64,000 bases of DNA from Janthinobacterium agaricidamnosum (GTDB taxonomy: Bacteria; Pseudomonadota; Gammaproteobacteria; Burkholderiales; Burkholderiaceae_D): assembly GCF_003667705.1 (NCBI RefSeq), contig NZ_CP033019.1:6014001-6078000 (forward strand), read 5' to 3'. Positions 52,619 through 63,305 of the stretch are shown here, piece after piece. The notes below the pieces were generated by a model, which had not been told where the DNA came from, ran no database searches, and saw nothing but the letters and a program-made list of their open reading frames with translations. Position numbers and translations under genes: made by a program. The stretch's first letter is position 1. The number at the start of each line of letters is the position of its first letter.

Positions 52619-54442
52619 ATGCAGACACCAGACCAATCCACTCCCGCCTCCCGTTTGTCGCAGCTGCGCGGCGCCATGCGCGCGCAGCACATCGATGCCC
52701 TGATCGTGCCGTCGGCCGACCCGCATTTGTCCGAGTACCTGCCGGCCCGCTGGCAGGGCCGCGAGTGGCTGTCGGGTTTTACGGGTTCCGTCGGCACCTT
52801 GGTCGTGACGCAGGATTTCGCCGGCGTGTGGACCGATGGCCGCTACTGGGAGCAGGCGGAAGACGAACTGGCCGGCAGCGGCATCGTCCTGAAGAAAATC
52901 CCGTCCGGCGCCAGCGTGCTGTATATCGACTGGCTGGGCGAGACCATGCGGCCGGGGCAGACGGTGGCCGTCGACGGCGCCGTGCTGGGCCTGGCCAATG
53001 CGCGCCTGCTGCAGCAGGCGCTGGGCGCGCAAGTGACTCTGCGCACGGATACCGATGTGCTGCAAGCCGTGTGGCCGCAGCGCCCGGCCATGCCCGCCGC
53101 GCCGGTGTACGAGCATGCGGCCGCGTATCCAACGCTGTCGCGCATGGAAAAACTGGCAGCCCTGCGTGCCGGCATGGCGGCGCACGGCGCCAGCCACCAC
53201 GTCATTTCCACCCTCGACGATATCGCGTATTTGTTCAACCTGCGCGGCGCCGACGTCAACTACAACCCCGTCTTCCTCGCCCATGCGCTGGTGGGCCCCG
53301 AGCGCGCCACCCTGTTCGTCGCCGACGGCAAGCTGCCCGCCGCCCTGCGCGCCACGCTGGAGAGCGAAGGCGTGGACGTGGCCGCGTATGACCGCGCGGC
53401 CGCCGCGCTGGCCGCCCTGCCGGCCGGCGCCACCCTGCTGCTCGATCCGCGCCGCATCACGTTCGGCACGCGCCAGGCCGTGGCCGACGGCGTGCGCGTG
53501 GTCGAGTCGATCAACCCGACCACCCTGGCCAAGTCGCGCAAGACGGACGCTGAAGCGGCGCACGTGCGCGCCGCCATGGAGCAGGACGGCGCCGCCCTGT
53601 GCGAATTTTTCAGCTGGTTGGACGCCACCCTGGCCGACCCGCAACGCGCGCCGTTGACGGAAATCGGTGTCGACGAACACCTGACGGCCGCCCGCGCCCG
53701 CCGCGCCGGTTTTGTCAGCCCCAGTTTCGGCACCATCGCCGGCTTCAATGCGCATGGCGCCATCATGCATTACCACGCCCATGCGGGCAGCGAGGCCACC
53801 ATCGAAGGCGACGGCCTGCTGCTGATCGACTCGGGCGGCCAGTATTGGGGCGGTACCACGGACATCACGCGCGTGGTCCCCGTCGGCACGATCACGGCAG
53901 AACACCGGCGCGATTTCACCCTCGTCTTGCGCAGCATGATCGCCCTGTCGCGCGCGCAGTTTCCGCGCGGCGTGAAGTCGCCCATGCTCGACTCGATTGC
54001 CCGCGCGCCCCTGTGGGCCGAAGGCATCGACTTTGGCCACGGCACGGGCCATGGCGTGGGTTTCTTCCTGAACGTGCACGAAGGGCCGCAATCGATTTCC
54101 CAGTCCGCCATGCCGGAGCCGCAGACGGCGATGGAACCGGGCATGATCACCTCCATCGAGCCGGGGATCTACCGTCCCGGCCAGTGGGGCATCCGCATCG
54201 AGAACCTGGTGCTCAACATTCCCGCAGGGACGACGCCCTTCGGCGAATTCCTGCGCTTCGAGACATTGACCCTGTGCCCGATCGATACGCGCTGCGTGGA
54301 ACGCTCGCTGTTGCGCGACGACGAGGCGGCCTGGCTCAACGACTATCACGCCACCGTGCGCGCGCGCCTGGCGCCGCACCTGGCGGCGCCGGCCGATGCG
54401 CCTGCGCTGGCGTGGCTGGAACAGCGCACGGGAGCCATCTGA
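52619..54442 (+). CDS. pepP: M24 family Xaa-Pro aminopeptidase
   Basis: 607-aa aminopeptidase P of the long (cytosolic, three-domain) type. Two creatinase-N-like domains (RLSQLRGAMRAQHIDALIVPSADPHLSEY start region; STLDDIAYLFNLRG) precede the pita-bread domain. Metal ligands are in LLIDSGGQYWGGTTDITR (two Asp), HGTGHGVG (His), TSIEPGIY (Glu) and GIRIENLVL (Glu). The C-terminal DUF-like tail has LCPIDTRCV. It cleaves N-terminal residues before proline. The next small gene starts within its stop codon. Confidence 0.9.
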   Translation: MQTPDQSTPASRLSQLRGAMRAQHIDALIVPSADPHLSEYLPARWQGREWLSGFTGSVGTLVVTQDFAGVWTDGRYWEQAEDELAGSGIVLKKIPSGASVLYIDWLGETMRPGQTVAVDGAVLGLANARLLQQALGAQVTLRTDTDVLQAVWPQRPAMPAAPVYEHAAAYPTLSRMEKLAALRAGMAAHGASHHVISTLDDIAYLFNLRGADVNYNPVFLAHALVGPERATLFVADGKLPAALRATLESEGVDVAAYDRAAAALAALPAGATLLLDPRRITFGTRQAVADGVRVVESINPTTLAKSRKTDAEAAHVRAAMEQDGAALCEFFSWLDATLADPQRAPLTEIGVDEHLTAARARRAGFVSPSFGTIAGFNAHGAIMHYHAHAGSEATIEGDGLLLIDSGGQYWGGTTDITRVVPVGTITAEHRRDFTLVLRSMIALSRAQFPRGVKSPMLDSIARAPLWAEGIDFGHGTGHGVGFFLNVHEGPQSISQSAMPEPQTAMEPGMITSIEPGIYRPGQWGIRIENLVLNIPAGTTPFGEFLRFETLTLCPIDTRCVERSLLRDDEAAWLNDYHATVRARLAPHLAAPADAPALAWLEQRTGAI

Positions 54443-54696
54443 TGCGCTCGACCCGCGCCACGTCCGCCATCGAGCGGCTCAAGGAACGCACCGGCAACCG
54501 CCTCTACACGATGGCGCGCACGGGCGATGAACTGTTCTTCCTCACGGAAGGCCCCGGCTTGCCGCCCCTGTGCCCGCCGCTGGAACTCGACGCCTTTGTC
54601 GCCTTCGTCAATGGCCTGGGACCGCAAAAGGCGCGCCGCGTCAGCAAGCTCGACGTGGCGTTTGAAAAGCAGCTGACCAAAAAACCCCAGGATTAA
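54442..54696 (+). CDS. Conserved hypothetical protein, 84 aa
   Basis: Not recognised. It is a basic, soluble protein: SAIERLKERTGNRLYTMA, a GDELFFLTEGPGLPPLCPPL stretch and a Lys-rich end (VAFEKQLTKKPQD). The ATG shares an A with the aminopeptidase TGA (TGATG), and its TAA directly abuts the MgtC ATG, so it is tightly embedded in an operon. That spacing and normal codon use argue that it is a real gene. Confidence 0.65.
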   Translation: MRSTRATSAIERLKERTGNRLYTMARTGDELFFLTEGPGLPPLCPPLELDAFVAFVNGLGPQKARRVSKLDVAFEKQLTKKPQD

Positions 54697-55437
54697 ATGC
54701 CGACCATCGACTTCCTGCGCGCCTACTGGTCGCCGGCCGAGCTGGCGACGAATGGCGTGATCCTGCTGAACCTGCTGGGCGCGCTGCTGCTGGGCTTGCT
54801 GGTGGGGTATGAGCGTTCGTATCACGGGCGCGCGGCCGGCATGCGCACCTACAGCCTCGTGTGCATGGCCTCGGCCGCGCTGACCGTGCTGGGCGGCTAT
54901 CCCGAGTTCTGGTACGGCGGCCATGGCGCCGTCGTCGGCAGCGATCCCACGCGCGTCATCCAGGGCATCGTCACGGGCGTGGGTTTTCTGGGCGCCGGCG
55001 TCATCATGCGCGAGGGCTTCAATATCAGCGGCCTGACGACGGCCGCCTCGATCTGGGCTTCGTCCGTGATCGGCATCATGGTCGGCATCGGCTTTTATCT
55101 ATCGGCCATGGGCCTGGCCTTTTTGTGCGCGATGGCGATGATTTTTCTGTCAAAATTGGAGAACTGGCTGCCGTCGCGCCATGCGGTGGCCATCACCATG
55201 CGCTTCAAGCAAGGCTTCATTCCGCGCGAGGATGCGCTGCGGCGCATGGCCGCCAAGCGCGGCTACGACATCGCCGGCGGCTCGCTGACCATCGGCAGCA
55301 CGGACGGCATGCAGGAATGGCGCTTTGTCGCCATCGCGCATGGCAAGAACACGGGCGCCAGCCTGTCGGCCATGTCGGCCGAACTGGCCGCCTTCGACGG
55401 CATCGCCGGCTTCCAGCTGTCGCATGCACGCAACTGA
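54697..55437 (+). CDS. MgtC/SapB family membrane protein
   Basis: 246 aa with five membrane segments in the first 150 residues. LLGLLVGYERSYHGRAAGMRTYSLVCMAS (GYERSYHGRAAGMRT) and GVGFLGAGVIMREG are the defining MgtC/SapB motifs, including the Asp-Pro loop GSDPTRVIQGIVTG. The C-terminal 90 residues form an ACT-like cytosolic domain. MgtC proteins are linked to magnesium limitation and to modulation of ATP synthase; this member's role is unknown. Confidence 0.85.
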   Translation: MPTIDFLRAYWSPAELATNGVILLNLLGALLLGLLVGYERSYHGRAAGMRTYSLVCMASAALTVLGGYPEFWYGGHGAVVGSDPTRVIQGIVTGVGFLGAGVIMREGFNISGLTTAASIWASSVIGIMVGIGFYLSAMGLAFLCAMAMIFLSKLENWLPSRHAVAITMRFKQGFIPREDALRRMAAKRGYDIAGGSLTIGSTDGMQEWRFVAIAHGKNTGASLSAMSAELAAFDGIAGFQLSHARN

Positions 55438-55448
55438 AAAGGATGGAC

Positions 55449-56030
55449 ATGGACCCCCAGGCTCAAAAAGTACTCGATTTCTGGTTCCTGCCGCCGGATC
55501 ACCCCGGCCACGGCCAGGCGCGCATGGAATGGTTCCGCAAGGATGACGGTTTCGATGTGCTGATACGCGCGCGTTTCGGCGCGCTGATCGATGCCGCCAT
55601 AGCCGGCGGCTTGGGCGAATGGGATGCGACGCCGCATGGCGCGCTGGCGCGCCTCATCGTGCTCGATCAGTTCACGCGCAATGTGTACCGCGGCACGCCG
55701 CGCGCCTTTGCCGGCGACGCCTGGGCGCTGGCGCTGGCCGTCGCCATGACGCAGCAGGGGCTGGACCAGCAACTGCCGCCGATGCTGCGCGCCTTCGTGT
55801 ATTTACCGTTCGAACACGCGGAAGACCTGGCCATGCAGGCGCGCGCCGTCGAGCTGTTCCAGCGCTTGTCGCAGGCGCAGCCCGGTTTTGACAGCATGCT
55901 CGACTACGCCGAGCGCCACCAGGAAGTGATCGCCCGCTTCGGCCGCTTCCCGCACCGCAACGCCATCCTCGGTCGCCCCTCGACCCCGGAAGAAGTGGAA
56001 TTTTTGCGCCAGCCGGGATCGAGCTTTTAG
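55449..56030 (+). CDS. DUF924 family protein
   Basis: 193 aa. VLDFWFLPPDHPGHG, MEWFRKDDGFD, ARLIVLDQFTRNVYRGTPRAFAGD (in parts: LIVLDQFTRNVYRGT), YLPFEHAED and RFGRFPHRNAILGR are the DUF924 signature, an all-helical TPR-like fold with unknown activity. ATG 55449 is preferred, with AAAAGG six bases upstream, over the ATG two codons earlier. Same operon as the preceding MgtC gene (11-bp gap). Confidence 0.88.
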   Translation: MDPQAQKVLDFWFLPPDHPGHGQARMEWFRKDDGFDVLIRARFGALIDAAIAGGLGEWDATPHGALARLIVLDQFTRNVYRGTPRAFAGDAWALALAVAMTQQGLDQQLPPMLRAFVYLPFEHAEDLAMQARAVELFQRLSQAQPGFDSMLDYAERHQEVIARFGRFPHRNAILGRPSTPEEVEFLRQPGSSF

Positions 56031-56039
56031 ACAATCATC

Positions 56040-56867
56040 ATGAACGTGACATTGAATATCATCGGCGCCGGCCACGTGGGCAAGGTGCTGGGCCGTCTGT
56101 TCGCCGGCGTGGACGGGATTGCGGTGCAGGACGTGCTGACGCGCTCGATGGCGTCGGCGCAGACGGCCGTGGACTTCATCGGCGCCGGCACCCCCGTCGA
56201 CAGTTATGCGGCCTTGCGCCACGCCGACGTCACCATGCTGGCCGTGTCGGACGACCAGATCGGCCCGGCCTGCGCGGCGCTGGTGGCCGAGGGACGCCAG
56301 GCGGGCGCCATCGTGTTTCACTGCAGCGGTGCGCTGGCCTCGAACGTGCTGCTGGCGGCCACGCAGGCCGGTGCCTTTGTCGCCAGCGCCCACCCGATCC
56401 GCAGCTTTGCCGACCCGCAGCAGGTGGCCGCCACCTTCGACGGCACGTTTTGCGGCGTCGAAGGCGACCCGCTGGCGCTGGTTTTCCTCACGCCGGCCTT
56501 GATCGCCATTGGCGCGCGCCCCGTGCCCATCGATCCGGCCGCCAAGACCCTGTATCACGCCGCTGCCGTCTTCGCCAGCAATTACCTGGTGACGGTGCTC
56601 GACGCGGCCTTGCGCGCCTACCAGGCGGCCGGCATTCCCGAACCGGTGGCGCGCGAACTGGCGCAGCCGCTGGTGACGGAAGCGGTGGCGAACGTGTTTC
56701 GCCTGGGCGCCGCGCCCGCGCTGTCCGGCCCCATCGCGCGCGGCGATTCGGCCACCGTGCAACGCCAGCAGCTGGCCGTGCAAAGCTGGGATGCGGCCAC
56801 GGGCGAGTTGTACCGGGCGCTGGTGGCGCCCACGCAGGATCTGGCCCGGCGCAAGTCCGCGCTTTAA
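56040..56867 (+). CDS. Rossmann-like / DUF2520 domain protein
   Basis: 275 aa. LNIIGAGHVGKVLGRLF (about residues 5-21) is a dinucleotide-binding loop. MLAVSDDQIGPA, FHCSGALASNVL and ASAHPIRSFAD follow as in ProC/KARI-related oxidoreductases. The C-terminal half is the helical DUF2520 domain (YHAAAVFASNYLVTVLDAAL). The substrate is unknown. It converges on the diguanylate cyclase gene with a 4-nt overlap. Confidence 0.85.
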   Translation: MNVTLNIIGAGHVGKVLGRLFAGVDGIAVQDVLTRSMASAQTAVDFIGAGTPVDSYAALRHADVTMLAVSDDQIGPACAALVAEGRQAGAIVFHCSGALASNVLLAATQAGAFVASAHPIRSFADPQQVAATFDGTFCGVEGDPLALVFLTPALIAIGARPVPIDPAAKTLYHAAAVFASNYLVTVLDAALRAYQAAGIPEPVARELAQPLVTEAVANVFRLGAAPALSGPIARGDSATVQRQQLAVQSWDAATGELYRALVAPTQDLARRKSAL

Positions 56868-58318
56868 GCGGCGCGCAGGCGGTTGCGGCCCTGCTCCTTG
56901 GCCTGGTACAAGGCGCTGTCGGCGCGTGAAAAGAAGGCCGATTCGCTTTCCTCCGGCCGGTACTCGGTCACGCCCAGGCTGATCGTCACGGGGACGCGCG
57001 GTTCGGGCAGGCCGAAATCGTGGCGTTCGATGGCGGCGCGCAGGCTTTCCGCCACTTCCGCCGCTTTGGCCAGGCTGCAGTCATTCAGCAGCACCAGGTA
57101 TTCCTCGCCGCCCCAGCGCGTGATGACATCGCTTTCGCGCACGGTGGCGCGCGCCACGTCCGCCACGCCACGGATGACCTTGTCGCCCCACAGGTGGCCG
57201 TGGGTATCGTTGACGCGCTTGAAGAAATCGATGTCGAAGAGGATGGCCGACATCGGCTGCTCATTGCGTTTGGACAATAACATCGCGCGCTGGAACAGCA
57301 ATTCCAGCGATTGGCGGTTCAATAGCCCGGTCAGCGCATCCGTCGAGGCGATGCGCTCGATGCGGCGCTGGTAGCGGTTCACCGTCAGCAGGGTCAGCAG
57401 CAGTACCAGCAGGGTGACGCCAAAGCTGATGGCCAGGTTGAAGATGAACACGCGCTGCAGCGACTGGACTTCGTCGCTGACGTTTTGCTCGACCACCAGG
57501 TACCAGCCCAGTTCGGGAATGAAACGCGAGTTGACGAGGATTTGCGCGCGGCCCAGCTGGTACGACAGATGCGTCGGCTCGCTGCGGTGGTTGATGATCT
57601 GCTCGGCAATGGCGTTCACGCCGGGCAGGCTGCGGATGTTGCCGTGCCCGTTGCGCACGCTCTTGCCTGCCAGCACCAGGGAGCCGGCGGCATCGACAAA
57701 ATAGATGTTGCGGTGGAAGCGCGCCTGGTAGCGGTCGATGATGTGGCTCATGGTGGCCAGGGTCAGGCCGATGCCGGTGGCGCCGATGAACTGGCCATCG
57801 TAGTCGACCACGCGGTGGTTGATGAAGATGGTCATGCTGTCGCGGTTGGCCATGTCCACGTCGACATTCGTTTCATAGTCGGTCTTGTCCATGGCGCGCA
57901 CGCGGTAGTACCAGATGTCGCGCGTCGCCTGCGGACTGACGGATTTCAAGGTGCCTTCCGCGTAATAATATTTGCTGCTCTTGTCCGAGACGAGAAAGCT
58001 GGTGATGGCGCCGTACTTTTTCTTGACTTCGGCCAGGTAGCGCACGATCTGTTCCGGCTTGTTTTCGCCGGCCAGTATCCAGTCGCGCACGAAGGTGTCG
58101 TGCGCCATCAGCGAGGAGATGAAGACGGGGCGCAGCATGTCCTTCTGGATTTCCGAGTAAATATTGTCGCCCGTCAGCGGCAGGGTCTGGTCTGCGATGC
58201 CGTGCTCGATGGCCTGGCGCGAAGCCAGGTAGCTGGCCAGGCTGGTGGCCATGAAGCCCGCCCCCAGGATCAGGGTCAGGAGGATGAGCAGGCGGTATTT
58301 GATCGACAGAAGACGCAT
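56864..58318 (-). CDS. Membrane diguanylate cyclase with extracytoplasmic Cache-like sensor
   Basis: 484 aa. TM1 at about residues 9-30, a periplasmic dCache-like sensor (about 35-290, with YYRVRAMDKTDYETNVDVDM region and GATGIGLTL), TM2 near 300, then a GGDEF domain. The active-site motif is RWGGEEY, and an RESD product-inhibition I-site stands five residues upstream. ATG 58318 (MRLLSIKYR) marks the natural N-terminus; an in-frame extension upstream is not supported. Makes c-di-GMP, opposing the HD-GYP enzyme at 34980. Confidence 0.88.
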   Translation of the reverse strand: MRLLSIKYRLLILLTLILGAGFMATSLASYLASRQAIEHGIADQTLPLTGDNIYSEIQKDMLRPVFISSLMAHDTFVRDWILAGENKPEQIVRYLAEVKKKYGAITSFLVSDKSSKYYYAEGTLKSVSPQATRDIWYYRVRAMDKTDYETNVDVDMANRDSMTIFINHRVVDYDGQFIGATGIGLTLATMSHIIDRYQARFHRNIYFVDAAGSLVLAGKSVRNGHGNIRSLPGVNAIAEQIINHRSEPTHLSYQLGRAQILVNSRFIPELGWYLVVEQNVSDEVQSLQRVFIFNLAISFGVTLLVLLLTLLTVNRYQRRIERIASTDALTGLLNRQSLELLFQRAMLLSKRNEQPMSAILFDIDFFKRVNDTHGHLWGDKVIRGVADVARATVRESDVITRWGGEEYLVLLNDCSLAKAAEVAESLRAAIERHDFGLPEPRVPVTISLGVTEYRPEESESAFFSRADSALYQAKEQGRNRLRAA

Positions 58319-58585
58319 GGAGACGAGGTAGTGGCAGGCGGGAAGGCCATGGTGAGGCAAGCTAAAAGTATGCAGCAGGGCGGATATTGGCGCAATGATA
58401 ACTGGTTTTATTGACAATTTATGCTGGCGAACGCGACAAGATAACCACGACTTACCAAATAAAAGTGCCGATTTGTCGACAAAGATGCAAATTAGCAATA
58501 AGATTTGATGAGGGGAATCATTGCGCATCGCCCCCTGTCTTGCCGCCCGTTTCAGGCGCGGGACATTCCGCGCAGGGAGTGTTGC

Positions 58586-58948
58586 ATGTTATTTTTAAAG
58601 AGTACGTCCGTTAGCAAGGCCCCCGGCATCTACGAGGTCGACATCGCCGCCAAGCCGCCAGGCAAGACCTTCGGCATTTTTCTTGCCACCGATCCCGACC
58701 ATCCGCCGCTGGCCTTGCTGGAGCAATTGAAGGCGCTCGGTTTCGAGAACACCTATAGTTCGCCCTACCTGCACAAGGATTCGGGCAAGGTGCTGGACCT
58801 GCATTTCCAGAAGGATGGCACGGATATCTTCAAGGGCTGGAAAACCGAGGAGTGCACGCACAACCTGGCGGCCATCACTGCCCTGTTCGAAGAGCACGGC
58901 ATTACCATCGCGCCACGTGTCATGTCGATGGCCGAAGCCTACGCGTAA
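58586..58948 (+). CDS. Hypothetical protein, 120 aa
   Basis: I do not recognise a family. It is a soluble alpha/beta protein: FLKSTSVSKAPGIYEVDIAAKPPGKTFGIFLA early on, GFENTYSSPYLHKD, LDLHFQKDGTDIFKGWKTEEC and a C-terminal helix with EEHGITIAPRVMSMAEAYA. CAGGGAG precedes ATG 58586. It is divergent from the diguanylate cyclase across 267 bp and converges on the Moco-fold gene 15 bp away. Confidence 0.6.
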   Translation: MLFLKSTSVSKAPGIYEVDIAAKPPGKTFGIFLATDPDHPPLALLEQLKALGFENTYSSPYLHKDSGKVLDLHFQKDGTDIFKGWKTEECTHNLAAITALFEEHGITIAPRVMSMAEAYA

Positions 58949-58963
58949 TTTATCTCAACCGCT

Positions 58964-59545
58964 TCAACCCGCCTCCACGCCGATGTGATACAGCGCCCAC
59001 GGGCAGCTGGCGAAGCGCTCGGCCAGGGGCAGGGCCGCCACGGCCGCGATGCGGTCCGCGTCGTGGATCGCCCATAGCGGCCCCAGGCCGCCCAGCGCCA
59101 TCGGCTGCCCATCGAGGTGGGTGGCGACAATAAAACGCTGTGCGCGCGCCTGCGCCATGGTCAGCGCCGCCGCATAGCCATCCACGGCGCGCAGCAGCAG
59201 GCGGACCTCGCCTTCCTCGGGGGCGCCCGCCGCCTTCAAGACATCGACCAGCAGCGGACCGCGCAGCGCATGCGCCTTGCCGTCGTATTCCAGGGTGGGG
59301 CGAATCGTGTGTGCCGGCAAGTTCGTCAGCGCCGCAAAGTCGAATGCCCGCGCCCGCTCAAAACTGATTTTCTGCTTGTGCATCATCTGGTCGCGCACGG
59401 CGTCGAACGGGCCCCGATTCGGCTTGTCGACGCTGCCCGTGACGGTCAGCAGGGCAGGGCCCCGCAGGCCGGCGGGCGCCGCCCGGCCGATGGCCGGCAG
59501 GGTGGCCGCCGCCATGGCGGCGGCGAGAAACTGGCGTTTGTGCAT
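58964..59545 (-). CDS. Exported molybdopterin-binding-fold (sulfite oxidase-like) protein
   Basis: 193 aa. Residues 1-22 (MHKRQFLAAAMAAATLPAIGRA) form a signal peptide; no twin-arginine is seen. The rest resembles the oxidoreductase molybdopterin-binding domain: LTVTGSVDKPN, the F-D-x-x-x-L helix FDFAALTNLPAHTI, LRGPLLVDVLKAAG and LRAVDGYAAALTM. The Cys that ligates molybdenum in sulfite oxidases is not obvious, since the only Cys is near the C-terminus (FASCPW). Catalysis is therefore doubtful. GAAGGAGC precedes ATG 59545. Confidence 0.68.
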   Translation of the reverse strand: MHKRQFLAAAMAAATLPAIGRAAPAGLRGPALLTVTGSVDKPNRGPFDAVRDQMMHKQKISFERARAFDFAALTNLPAHTIRPTLEYDGKAHALRGPLLVDVLKAAGAPEEGEVRLLLRAVDGYAAALTMAQARAQRFIVATHLDGQPMALGGLGPLWAIHDADRIAAVAALPLAERFASCPWALYHIGVEAG

Positions 59546-59770
59546 GCACTGCTCCTTCGGACTGGAAATCGCTAATGTTCTTAAGTCTAGCTTAAGTTCG
59601 TTCAACGGTGCGCATTTTACGGTTATTGTCAGTTTGCAATCTCCGCTTACATCTTGTCACAGTTCTTACGCAATGGAGAAAGACGTAGCTTTTTTCGGCT
59701 GTTATTGTGTACTCATCGCACTTCGCTGAACTGCGAATCCAGGCACCATTCACTAATTAAGAGAGAGAAC

Positions 59771-60352
59771 ATGATGAAGAAGAAAATCCTGTTTGCAATG
59801 ATCGCTTCCGTTACTGCACTGACCGGCATGAGCGCCGCGCACGCCGAAGGCGCCTATGTGGGCGCCGGTGTCACGGGCAACCGCTACAACTTCGATATTC
59901 CTGGCGCCACCAGCGCCGATAATCACAGCGGCTACAAGGCCGGCGCCAAGATCTTCGCCGGTTACGATTTCGATAAAACCTGGGCGGTCGAGGGCGGCTA
60001 CGCCGATTTCGGCAGCAAGGATTACAGCTATGTCACCGGCGCCGGCAACGGTTCCGTGAAAAGCGATTCGCACGGCTACTACCTGGCCGGCAAGGCCACC
60101 ATGCCCGTGAGCGATAAAGTCGGCGTGTTCGGCAAGCTCGGCGTGGCCAAGGTCAAGAACAGCTTGAGCGGCACGGGCCTGTCGACCGGCATCAGCGGCA
60201 ACGACAAGACGGGCGTGTACGCTTCCGTCGGTGCCCAGTACGCGATCAACGAGAAAGTCTCGCTGACGGCGGAAGTGGAACACTTCGGCAAGAGCGCCGA
60301 CCAGGGCCGCAAGGCCACCGGTTTGGCACTGGGCGCACGCTACAACTTCTAA
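59771..60352 (+). CDS. OmpA-like/OmpW-like outer-membrane beta-barrel protein
   Basis: 193 aa. The signal peptide at residues 1-25 ends AHA before EGAYVGAG. Eight or so amphipathic beta strands follow with alternating aromatic residues (GYKAGAKIFAGYDF, AVEGGYADFGS, SHGYYLAGKATM, VGVFGKLGVAKV, GVYASVGAQYAI), ending in the outer-membrane insertion signature ARYNF. It has no C-terminal peptidoglycan domain. GAGAGAGA precedes the start. A 225-bp leader and a strong terminator suggest a monocistronic, well-expressed gene. Confidence 0.83.
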   Translation: MMKKKILFAMIASVTALTGMSAAHAEGAYVGAGVTGNRYNFDIPGATSADNHSGYKAGAKIFAGYDFDKTWAVEGGYADFGSKDYSYVTGAGNGSVKSDSHGYYLAGKATMPVSDKVGVFGKLGVAKVKNSLSGTGLSTGISGNDKTGVYASVGAQYAINEKVSLTAEVEHFGKSADQGRKATGLALGARYNF

Positions 60353-60370
60353 TTTACTGGAAGTTTGCTG

Positions 60371-60407
60371 AAAAAAAAGGCAGTTACCGCGAGGTAACTG
60401 CCTTTTT
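60371..60407. terminator. Bidirectional Rho-independent terminator
   Basis: GGCAGTTAC and GTAACTGCC form a perfect 9-bp stem around CGCGAG. A T5 run follows on the plus strand and an A8 run precedes it, so it can end both the outer-membrane protein gene and the converging ettA gene. Confidence 0.92.
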
Positions 60408-60424
60408 GCATTGCCGGACCTAAA

Positions 60425-62092
<1,668 letters not shown>

Positions 62093-62179
62093 TAGAAATC
62101 TCGGGTGATATACAAAGACGGACAGGATACGGTAAACGCCCGCTTCCGGCCAGCGCTGCGCGCTGCCGGAACGGACCGA

Positions 62180-63064
62180 TCAGGCGGCCAGGCGCGCGCG
62201 GCGGCTACTCCACAGGCCTTCGGCCGCATACAGGCCCAGCGCCGTCCAGATGACGAGGAAGCCCAGCATGCGTTCGGGCGTGAACGATTCGTGGAAGACC
62301 CATACGCCGATCAGGAGCTGGCCCGTGGGGGCGATGTATTGCAATAGCCCCAGCACGGCCAGCGGCAGGCGGCGCGCGCCGGCGGCGAACAGCAGCAGGG
62401 GAATGGCCGTGATGGGGCCGGACGCCAGCAGCAGCGCGCGCGTGGCGGTGGAATCCGTATTGACGAAGCCGCTCTGGCCATGCCAGGCCAGCCACAGCAT
62501 GTAGGCCAGCGCCAGGGGAAATAAAATCAGGGTTTCGAACGACAAGCCTTCCAGCGCGCCCAGCGCGGCCGTCTTGCGCAGCAAGCCATAGCCGCCGAAC
62601 GTGGCGGCCAGCAGCAGGGCGATCCATGGTACTTGCCCCGCCTGCCAAGTGAGCCAGGCCACGCCGCAGGCGGCCAGGCCGATGGCCAGCCACTGCAGGC
62701 GGCGCAGGCGTTCGTGCAGCAGCAAAAAGCCCAGCATGACATTGATCAGGGGCGTAATGAAGTAGCCGAGGCTGGCGTCGACCACGTGGCCGTTGTTGAC
62801 GGCCCAGATATAGATGAACCAGTTGGCGGACAGCAAAAACGCGCTGGCGACGAAGCTGGCCACCACCTGCGGCTGGCCTTTCAGGGCGCCCAGCCAGCTC
62901 CATTGGCGGCGCACGGTCAGCACGATGCCTAGAAACAACAGCGACCAGACCATGCGGTGCGCCAGGATTTCCTGTGGTGCAATCTCGCCGATGGCGTGGA
63001 AATACAGGGGAAACAGGCCCCAGCACAGGAAGGCGAGGGAGGCGTACAACATGCCTGGATTCAT
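62180..63064 (-). CDS. rarD: EamA family transporter RarD
   Basis: 294-aa inner-membrane protein with ten hydrophobic segments. [62 protein letters not shown] ([17 protein letters not shown]) and [17 protein letters not shown] are RarD signatures. RarD proteins are drug/metabolite superfamily transporters whose natural substrate is not established. It precedes ettA on the same strand by 87 bp. Confidence 0.9.
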   Translation of the reverse strand: MNPGMLYASLAFLCWGLFPLYFHAIGEIAPQEILAHRMVWSLLFLGIVLTVRRQWSWLGALKGQPQVVASFVASAFLLSANWFIYIWAVNNGHVVDASLGYFITPLINVMLGFLLLHERLRRLQWLAIGLAACGVAWLTWQAGQVPWIALLLAATFGGYGLLRKTAALGALEGLSFETLILFPLALAYMLWLAWHGQSGFVNTDSTATRALLLASGPITAIPLLLFAAGARRLPLAVLGLLQYIAPTGQLLIGVWVFHESFTPERMLGFLVIWTALGLYAAEGLWSSRRARLAA

Positions 63065-63227
63065 GATGGGCTTCGCTGGAGAGTAGACAGTCTGTCATTA
63101 TGGCTGAAAACATCGGGGGCTGCCCGGCGCCGCTGGCGAAGCGTAGAATGGCAACAAATCAATGGCCGCAAGCCCGCGCAGCAAGGCGGAGCGGCACAAA
63201 ACCACGACTTTGGGGCAGCCCGTAACC

Positions 63228-63305
63228 ATGCAAAAATACTCTTGCTATTTGCTAATACCTATCATATTGTGCGATGCAACAAAACAAAAACGGGTGCAAT
63301 CTTGA
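63228..63305 (+). CDS. Short leader ORF upstream of kup, 25 aa
   Basis: ATG 63228 opens a 25-codon frame ([20 protein letters not shown] then KRVQS) that stops at TGA 63303-63305, overlapping the proposed kup start TTG (63302-63304). It is partly hydrophobic. The preceding Shine-Dalgarno is weak (GGGGCAG, too distant). It could be a coupling leader or a chance frame. Confidence 0.3.
   Translation: MQKYSCYLLIPIILCDATKQKRVQS

Noticed and set aside
63160..63230. Possible known riboswitch upstream of kup
   Set aside because: Some paired segments exist, but no consensus of a c-di-AMP, c-di-GMP or magnesium riboswitch could be matched by eye.
63274..63300. ATG at 63274 as a start for kup
   Set aside because: It is one base out of the Kup frame and reads in frame with the leader ORF.
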